A stretch of DNA of 15,916 bases from Dinochytrium kinnereticum (taxonomy: Eukaryota > Chytridiomycota > Chytridiomycetes > Chytridiales > Chytridiaceae), in the NCBI GenBank assembly GCA_027604005.1, contig JADGJT010000461.1:1-15916 (forward strand). The letters are read 5' to 3'. Below the pieces are notes generated by a model that did not search any database, was not told the origin of the DNA, and was given only the letters and a program-made list of their open reading frames with translations. Position numbers and translations under genes: made by a program. Of the stretch, positions 8,955 to 15,916 are shown piece by piece. Every line of letters starts with the position of its first letter. Positions within the stretch are counted from its first letter, which is position 1.

Positions 8955-9625
8955 GCAGCAGTGCGTTAGCGGATCGACGATGCATGCAGACTGAGGGAAA
9001 CGGAGCAAGGATGGTTGAATGTGATTTGGAAATAAGAGGGGATAGGTTTTGGGGATCTTCATTGATTGTTACCAGATCTACATGCAGACTTTGAGCGAAG
9101 AGGGGCCCTTGTAAACGTGGTGGAGGTAGTTCGATTACCAAAATGACCACCGATGATGTGACGTGCGTGAAGGTTGTTCCTTTTACTGCTGGTTTCAAGG
9201 AAGCAAAACCTTGCATTGGCGCGCGCCTGTCAAGGTCTTGATACCAATTACCACCTTTCAAGTGAGTTTGTTTTCCATTCTAGACCCACAAGAGTGGGTG
9301 AGTGAGCATAGTCGACTCATTCGAGAAAGATGTATTTATTTCCGCAGCTTTCTTAATATACCGGGAGAAACCTCACCAGCCAACCATATGTAGTAAATAA
9401 CATGTCGCAACAAAGATCAGAAAACTAAGGGAAGATCGCAATGCAATGTAACAACGAGAGAAAAAAAATACACGGGAGAGAGGTGACCAAACAGGTGGCA
9501 AAACATCCACCATTAAAAAGTCAGAAGGGAAAAAACAAAACCACAACTTAATGATAAAAATAAAAAATGAGGGTAAAAATGATGTCCTCAGAAGAAAGAA
9601 AACAAAAAAACCAACACCCACAAGA
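8955..9625. other. Intergenic region between D and methionine synthase (5' flank of D)
   Basis: No separate gene is supported. On the minus strand a convincing intron-like stretch lies at 9072-8991: donor CTG|GTAACA, a pyrimidine-rich end TTTCCCTCAG, 82 nt. It could be a 5' UTR intron of D or belong to an N-terminally extended form. A TGACGTG half-site (like a CRE core) lies near 9157-9164. The part from about 9400 to 9625 is A/T-rich with A-runs, as expected for the 3' flank of methionine synthase. Confidence 0.5.
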
Positions 9626-12600
9626 TTAATCAGTCTCGTAGGCAAGGTTTGGTGCGAGCCACTTTTCAACCTCAGCAAGGTCCATACCCTTGCGCTTGGA
9701 GTAGTCCACCACCTGGTCCTTCTCAATCTTTCCAACTGCAAAGTAGGTTGACTGCTTGTGGCTGAAAACGACAGCAGAGACCGAAGCAGCGGGAGTCATT
9801 GCCTAAAAAAAGAAAAATGAGAAGAAGGCAAAAAAAAAATAAAATATATAAGGATGGTAGAACCATGCATCGAAAAAGAGACTCACCAAAGACTCAGTCA
9901 ATCCAATGCCCGTCAACTTCTCGACATCCATCAACCTCCACATAGCAACCTTCTCAGTATGATCAGGCTGCGACGGATATCCAGGTGCAGGACGAATACC
10001 CTGATACTTGACCTGCAACATCTCCTCAGGGGAGAGCTGCTCAGCCCCAGCATACCCCCAAAGATCCTTCCTCATATCCTCATGAACAGCCTCCGCCAAC
10101 GCCTCAGTCAACCGATCAGCAAGCGCCTTCATCATGATGATGCTAAAATCATCATGAGTCTTTTCAAACTCTGCGCAAGCCTCATCCACCCCAAACCCAA
10201 CAGACACCGCAAGCCCACCAATGTAGTCTGGAACGCCGCTCGACTTTGGCGCGATAAAGTCGGAGAGACAGTAGTAGGGTTCGGTGGACTCAACGTCCTT
10301 CTCAGCCTGCTGCCGAAGGCCAAAGAACTTTTCGGCCACCTTGGACCGTGTGTCGTCGGTGTAGACTTCAATGTCGTCACCGACGGCATTCGCCGCACCG
10401 AACCAGACGACGGCGGTGCCTTTCAGCTTGTTGTTCGTGATAATATCCTCGAGCATGGCGTTGGCGTCGTCAAAGAGCTTCTTTGCCTCCGCACCAACGG
10501 TCTCATCGTTGAAGATCTTCGGGTATCCTCTATTGGGATACTTACCTCTCAGCTGCCAGGTTTGGAAGAAGGGGTTCCAATCAATATGCCTAACGAGACT
10601 CCTAAGGTCATAGTTATCAAAGACCTAAATGCATCTTAATCAGCGAATTGTCCACTCCCTCTTAAAGCCAACACAGGGAAACAAACCTTAGACCCTAGGA
10701 ACTTTGGCTTTACAGGCTTATCACCGTTCACCCAATCAATCTTGGGCACCATCGTCCTCGCCTTCTCAATGGGGATGTACTTCCTATCCTTCAATCCCTC
10801 GTAGTGCTCCACGCGAAGATCCTCATACTCGTCCGAGATGTCCAGCGCAAAGTCTTCCTTCTGGTTCTCATCAAGCAAGTTCGAGACAACGACAACGGAG
10901 CGCGAGGCATCGAGGACGTAAACGGTTGGAGAGCTGTAGCGAGGTGCGATCTTAACAGCGGTGTGCATCTTGGAAGTGGTGGCACCACCGATGAGAAGTG
11001 GAATCTAAAGGAAAGTACACAGGGTTAACTTGCTGACGATCTAGCATCAAGAACAAAAGAGAAGAGAGAATAAAAAAAGGAAGCAAACCTTCAGGCCCTT
11101 CCTCTCAAGCTCCTTTGCAACGTAAACCATCTCATCCAAACTCGGGGTGATCAAACCACTGAGACCAATCACATCTGCGCGATGCTTAATAGCAGCCTCA
11201 ATAATCTTATCACAAGGCGTCATAACACCAAGATCCACCACCTTGTAGTTATTGCATCCAAGAACGACACCCACAATGTTCTTTCCAATGTCATGAACAT
11301 CACCCTTAACCGTCGCCATGATCACAACCCCGTTGTAGGCAGAGTCTGCCTCGTCCGCGAGGCCAGAGATGGCGAGGTTTGCCAAACGCTCTTCCTCCAT
11401 AAACGGGATGAGATGGGCGACGGCGGATTTCATTACACGCGCAGACTTGATGACCTGGGGGAGGAACATCTTTCCAGCGCCAAAGAGTTCGCCGACGACC
11501 GACATACCAGACATGAGTGGGCCCTCAATGACGTTCAAGGGGCGGGGATACTACAGGATAATAAAAATCAACAAATCGAAAGAGACATATACAAAGGTAA
11601 AGCCTTAAAAAAAAGCCTTACTCTCTCCCTATTCTGCCTAGCTTCCTCAGTATCCGCAACAATGTACTTGGTGATACCCTTAACAAGAGCGTATGAAAGC
11701 CTCTTCTCTACATCGTGTTGCCTCCACTCCTCCTCCTCCACGGCCTTACCTCCCTCAACGTTACCATGCGAAGCGGCGTAAGCAAGAAGCTTCTCCGTAA
11801 CCTCAGGATCACGGTTCCAGATAGCGTCCTCACAGATCTGAAGGAGGTCCTTGGGGATATCATCGTAGATGGTAAGGAAACCAGCGTTCACAATACCCAT
11901 ATCGAGACCAGCTTTGATGGCGTGGAACTTTTTAAGGACATAAAGTGGTTAGCCGTTTGCGTACATAAAAATAAAAAGGTCGGTTGAAGTCAATAAGAAG
12001 AAAATGCCTACCAGGAAAACGGAATGCATCGCCTGCCTCAGAACCTCCTTCCCTCTAAACGAGAACGACAAGTTCGACACACCACCAGAGATTTTCGCGT
12101 GAGGAAGCTCAGCCTTGATCCTCTTGCAGACATTGATGAACTCAACCGCGTAGTTGTTGTGCTCCTCCATACCGGTGGCGATAGTGAGAATGTTTGGGTC
12201 AAAGATAATGTCGGACGGCTGGAAGCCGACAACATTCACAAGGATGTCGTAAGAGCGCTTGCAGATCTCAAATTTACGATCACACTCCACGGCCTGGCCA
12301 ACTTCATCGAACTAGCATAGACAGTATGAAACAGAATCAGGGAGTTTGTCGAGGATAATTACTAATCAGGTAAAGGGAAAACTCACAGCCATAACGACAA
12401 CGGCGGCACCGAACCGCTTCACGATCTTCGCCTTCTTGATAAAATCGGCCTCACCCTCCTTGAGGGAGATCGAGTTTACAATGCACTTGCCCTGCGCGCA
12501 CTTCAAACCCGCCAAAACGACCTCAAAGTTTGAAGAATCCACCATAATCGGCACCCTCGCAATGTCAGGCTCGGAGGCAATATAATTCAAAAATCTGGCC

Positions 12601-13971
12601 ATGGCCACCTTCCCATCCAACAATCCTTCGTCCATGTTCACATCAATGACTTGAGCCCCATTCTCCACCTGAGCACGCGCAATCGCCAAAGCCTCCTCGT
12701 AAGCGCCATTCAAAATCTTCTTCGCAAAAATCCTGGAGCCAGAAACGTTGCACCTCTCACCAATGTTCACAAAGTTTGTGCCGGCGTTGATCTTGAAGGT
12801 CTCAAGACCGGACACGATCATGGTCGCTTGGTCAAGAGTCGGAGGAACACGCGGGCGCAAGTCCTTGCAGGCATCGTGAATGGCCTTGATGTGACCAGGG
12901 GTGGTACCGCAGCAACCACCGACAATGTTGAGAAGACCGAGCTCAGCAAACTGCCTGACAGCCACACCCATCTCAACTGGCAATTGATCATATTCTCCAA
13001 AAGTATTGGGAAGGCCAGCGTTGGGGTAGCAGATGGTGAATGTGTCGGTGTTCTTTGAAATGTTCTGCATGAACGGAAGCATCTGGTCAGCGCCGAGTGC
13101 GCAGTTGAGACCGATGGCAACGGGATCGCTGTGCTTGACGGATGAGATAAAACCCTCACCAGTTTGACCAGAGAGAGTACGTCCGGATTGATCAACGATG
13201 GTACCGGAAACAAAGATGGGAACCTTGTCGTACCCGTGCTCGTCAAACGCTAGGTCAATGGCGTAGAGGGCAGCCTTGGCGTTAAGGGTGTCAAAGACAG
13301 TCTCAACCATGAGGATGTCAGATCCACCGTCAAGAAGACCGCGAACCTGCTCAAGGTATGCCTCGACCAGCTCATCAAAGGTGACGTTTCGGAGGGAAGG
13401 GTTTTCAACGGAAGGAGAGATGGATGCGGTTCGGTTGGTGGGGCCGATGGCGCCAACAACGAATCGGGGCTTTGCAGGGTCCTGTGCTGTTACCTCCACA
13501 CAGACCTTTTTAGCGATCTCCGCTGAGACCTGATCAAGAAAACAAGTTAGAAGAGAAAAATGATAGGAAACGGCAGGAGGTGCTGGGGGAAAGATTAGGT
13601 GCAAGTACCTTGTTCAGTTCGTAGGCGAGATCCTCCATCAAGTAATCTGCCTGTGCGATGGTGGTTCCAGAGAAAGTGTTGGTCTCAACCATATCCGCTC
13701 CCGCAAGCAGATACTTTCGGTGAATCTCCATGATGGCTTCAGGCTGAGTTAGAGAGAGAAGGTCATTGTTGCCCTTCAAAAAGTCCTTGGGGTGGTCCTT
13801 GAAGCGCTCGCCTCGGAACTGCTCCTCAGTGAACCTGTACTTTTGGATCATGGTGCCCATGGCACCATCGATGAACATGATGCGTTCACGCAGTGTTTTG
13901 TGGAGGTACTCCTTGACAAGAGCACCTTTGCCAGGCACCTTGCCGACAGGCAGTGTAGCGTCCGAAGTCAT
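9626..13971 (-). CDS. metH: Cobalamin-dependent methionine synthase (5-methyltetrahydrofolate-homocysteine methyltransferase)
   Basis: It transfers the methyl group of 5-methyltetrahydrofolate, via methylcobalamin, to homocysteine, giving methionine and tetrahydrofolate; probably cytosolic. Eight exons on the minus strand: 13971-13609, 13529-12387, 12311-12012, 11927-11622, 11550-11089, 11004-10687, 10624-9887, 9802-9626. All introns are phase 0 and 62-84 nt. The product is 1268 aa, close to the usual 1230-1265. Modules in order: homocysteine domain (about 1-345, DGAMGTM, zinc ligands C264, C327, C328 in GLNC and GGCCG); pterin domain (about 370-645, [15 protein letters not shown]-like [28 protein letters not shown]); cobalamin cap and Rossmann domains (about 665-930, DVHDIG with H790 as cobalt ligand, [18 protein letters not shown]); SAM reactivation domain (about 950-1268, RPAPGYP near 1175-1181, ending [11 protein letters not shown]). 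All the key motifs I checked are intact. The acceptor of intron 3 (AAAAAG) is weak but required by the homology. Confidence 0.97.
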
Positions 13972-14247
13972 TTGCGCAGTGACAGATGTGGAGTGAGTGT
14001 AAGGGGAAGGTGCGTTGGATGGCTGGATGCACTGGACTAGAGGCAGTCTTTCAGTGCAACAAACAGTGGAGGTGTTGCTGGTGCAGAGAGCAGCGGATGA
14101 GGGTGCGTCTCCAGCGAGTCCGTCAGCCGATGGAAGGAATAGCAGAGGGCTTCTTCAGATGTGAATTTGAATTTGTCACGATCGTCTCTCCCAAAAGTCA
14201 CCCCAAAAAATGGATTTTGAAACCAAAAAATGAAAGAAAGAAACCGT
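13972..14247. other. Spacer between methionine synthase and homocysteine methyltransferase genes
   Basis: A 276-bp gap contains the 5' flank of methionine synthase and the 3' flank of the upstream methyltransferase, both on the minus strand. No B12 riboswitch-like fold or other element was recognised by eye. Confidence 0.5.
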
Positions 14248-15451
14248 TCACTTTGAGGCCCTGCTGCGACTCTGCTGCAGGAGACGCGACAGGCTGCGGA
14301 TGTGCGCGGGGCGACTGCCGCAGCATCCTCCAACCACTCGCACGGCATGCAGCGCATCGCACGCGTGGAGAACCTCTGTCACGGCCTCTGCAAACGCGTC
14401 TGGCGTCCCCTCATACGCGCCTGTCTGGTCAGGCATCCCTGCGCTAGGGCTGCACATGATAAACACGTTACTCTCCTCCGAGCCCATGCAAAAGTCCCTC
14501 AGCTTTTCCGAAATTCGCCGCATGGGTTGATTCAGGCTTTCTGGACCAAACCCACAGTTGAGACCAATAATCAAGGGAACATTGATCAATACAGCGCGCA
14601 CCATCGCAATAATCTCCGATATGATGTCCGCGGGATCTTCGTGTGGAAGGCATGGCATCAACCCTTGCTTGTTGACGGCAAAGGAGATCGCCAGGGGTGT
14701 TGTCTGAGCCTGTGCCGCCAAACCTGTAGATCCCTCCAAGCATCTGGCAAAATGGCCTTGAAAAGCATCAAGCACGGCCGATAATGCTATTCTGAAGGTC
14801 GGAATGTGGTAAATAGTCTCCATGATGATGAGGTCGGCCCCAGACTCGAGGAGGATGGTGGCCTGAGCATTGAAGCTCGAGTTGATCTTGTCTCGAACCT
14901 CATTCGCGTGAGTCAATCCTGCATCAAACATGAGTGCCGTCGGTCCGATGCTTCCTGCAACGAAGGTGGACTGCTTGGGATGATTGTTGTGATATTGTGT
15001 GCATGCACGTCTCGCCAGCTTCACAGATACCTGTCAACAAGTTGAGACAAACCATGCAATGCGTTCACTCGCCCACACTCACCCTGTTAAGCTGATGAAC
15101 CCAGTCATCAAGAGAAACGTCTTTCGGGGCAAACTTTTCCTGGTCGATGGCATTGGCGGTGAAGGTGTTTGTGGTCAGGATGTTTGCTCCAGCGTCCAAG
15201 TAGTTCCGGTGAAGGTCAATAACCCATTCAGGATGTTCAAGGGAGATGGCGTCCAAATTGGTCTGTAACAAAGATGATGATGGAGATACAGGTTGGTTTC
15301 CGGAACTCAAGTCCGGGTCTTTGGCTGATTCGAGGTACTCCCTGAGCATCGTTCCAATCGCACCATCCATAAGTAATGGGCGATCCTGAGTGTTCAAGAT
15401 GCCGATGAGTCTGTCTGTGTTGGCCTCATCTCCAGATTGAACGTGATGCAT
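14248..15451 (-). CDS. Single-domain homocysteine S-methyltransferase, two exons
   Basis: Predicted to methylate homocysteine to methionine with a zinc-bound thiolate; the methyl donor (S-methylmethionine, SAM, betaine or another) cannot be told from sequence. Exons on the minus strand are 15451-15083 and 15030-14248, with a 52-nt intron (GTGAGT..ACAG, phase 0); the product is 383 aa. It has one S-methyl-transferase barrel: LLMDGAIGTML near the start, SLEHPEWVIDLHRNYLDAGA, TTNTFTANA, GSIGPTALM, then zinc ligands in GLNC (C282) and GGCCG (C359, C360). No pterin, cobalamin or SAM-activation module follows; the protein stops about 20 residues after the CysCys. About 35 residues of Ser/Pro-containing sequence (SAKDPDLSSGNQ and onward) replace the GERF/KGNND part seen in methionine synthase. 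The gene lies directly upstream of methionine synthase in the same orientation, and its intron matches that gene's intron 1. Confidence 0.93.
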
Positions 15452-15615
15452 GATGGGTTTGAAAACAAATAATAGGCCAAGTTATGGAAACGGATACTGG
15501 CGGCCATCTTGTCTTCTCCCCCCTCCCCCGTCTTCTCCTTACTGACTGAAAATACGAGGGTAGTGATGGACAGCGATCAAAGATATATATTCTTAAGTCT
15601 AGTCCGACTAACCCT

Positions 15616-15916
15616 TTACCACCAAACCTTCCGCTGGGATGCCTTCTTCTCCTGAGAGGTCTCGTTTGTCTCTTCCTTAAAGGCCTCATTAGCCCTCGCG
15701 TCAGAGTTCCCTTTTTTATCATCAAGAGCTTCCCCTTTGGACCCAGCAGCATTTGATACAGCAGCTGAAATACCTCCCAAAACTCCACCGACCCCCGCAG
15801 CCACCCCACCCACACGCGCAGCGATCCCACTCCCAACCCCACTCACTCCAGCGACAAGCCCACTCCCAACCCCACTCACTCCCGCGACAAGCCCACTCCC
15901 AACCCCACTGACACCA
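15616..15916 (-). CDS. C-terminal part of a Gly/Val/Ser-rich repeat protein (5' end outside window)
   Basis: An open minus-strand frame runs from the window edge to a TAA at 15618-15616, about 99 codons. It begins with copies of the 11-residue unit GVSGVGSGLVA, degenerates into GVGGVLGG-type repeats, and ends with a hydrophilic charged tail (about 45 residues, with DDKK, EETNE, QEKK) closing in KVWW. The small-residue, Gly-every-few pattern resembles glycine-zipper or low-complexity structural proteins, but I recognise no family. The codons GGT/GGA/GGG, GTC/GTG/GTT and AGT change between and within repeat units, while the opposite strand frame is much less regular. The start codon and any introns lie outside the window. 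The stop is 164 bp upstream of the methyltransferase start. Confidence 0.6.
   Translation of the reverse strand, partial: GVSGVGSGLVAGVSGVGSGLVAGVSGVGSGIAARVGGVAAGVGGVLGGISAAVSNAAGSKGEALDDKKGNSDARANEAFKEETNETSQEKKASQRKVWW
15817..15915 (-). repeat. Three tandem 33-bp repeats encoding 11-residue units
   Basis: Units at 15915-15883, 15882-15850 and 15849-15817 encode GVSGVGSGLVA, GVSGVGSGLVA and GVSGVGSGIAA. The first two differ at only a few bases, so recent tandem expansion is likely. The array continues to the window edge, so the total copy number is unknown. Confidence 0.85.

Noticed and set aside
9854..10639. 261-codon plus-strand open frame
   Set aside because: It is antisense to a methionine synthase exon whose protein is unmistakable; composition and length fit a shadow of the biased coding strand.

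Overview
The window reads as nuclear DNA of a microbial eukaryote, most likely an early-diverging (chytrid-type) fungus. Genes are interrupted by short GT-AG introns (52-230 nt), intergenic stretches are compact, and the proteins carry long Ser/Pro/Gln-rich disordered tails. A complete, intron-bearing, cobalamin-dependent methionine synthase is present; Dikarya generally lack this enzyme, while it has been reported in early-diverging fungi. The assignment to a lineage is an inference and no ribosomal marker is present to confirm it.

Left part, 1-8954: four paralogous membrane-protein genes, arranged A> B> <C <D (A 10-1630, cut by the window edge; B 2301-3961; C 4897-6884; D 7503-8954). After splicing, B, C and D each give a short N-terminal segment with two spaced cysteines, seven hydrophobic segments, a variable loop between segments 5 and 6, and a C-terminal tail. 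Basic residues lie on the loops expected to be cytoplasmic, so the topology is N-out/C-in with seven segments, as in G-protein-coupled receptors. The classical DRY and NPxxY motifs are absent and I do not recognise the family. Signatures shared by all four copies are LSDLVHYG after segment 4, a (R/S)(Y/F)L-E-(I/V)(V/L)E start of loop 3, and NWW-P (HWWAP in A) in segment 7. Intron positions and phases are shared, except that D lacks the second intron.

Right part, 9626-15451: two methionine-cycle genes on the minus strand. The first is a full-length eight-exon methionine synthase (MetH type, 1268 aa, all four modules). Upstream of it is a two-exon, single-domain homocysteine S-methyltransferase of 383 aa. 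Its only intron falls at the same place and phase as intron 1 of methionine synthase, which suggests that one arose by partial duplication of the other. Both are predicted to transfer methyl groups to homocysteine through a Cys/CysCys zinc site.

The right edge (15616-15916) holds the C-terminal end of a Gly/Val/Ser-rich repeat protein on the minus strand, continuing beyond the window. The intergenic regions hold low-complexity tracts, an approximately 110-bp direct repeat upstream of gene B, and no RNA gene, transposon or CRISPR that I could recognise.
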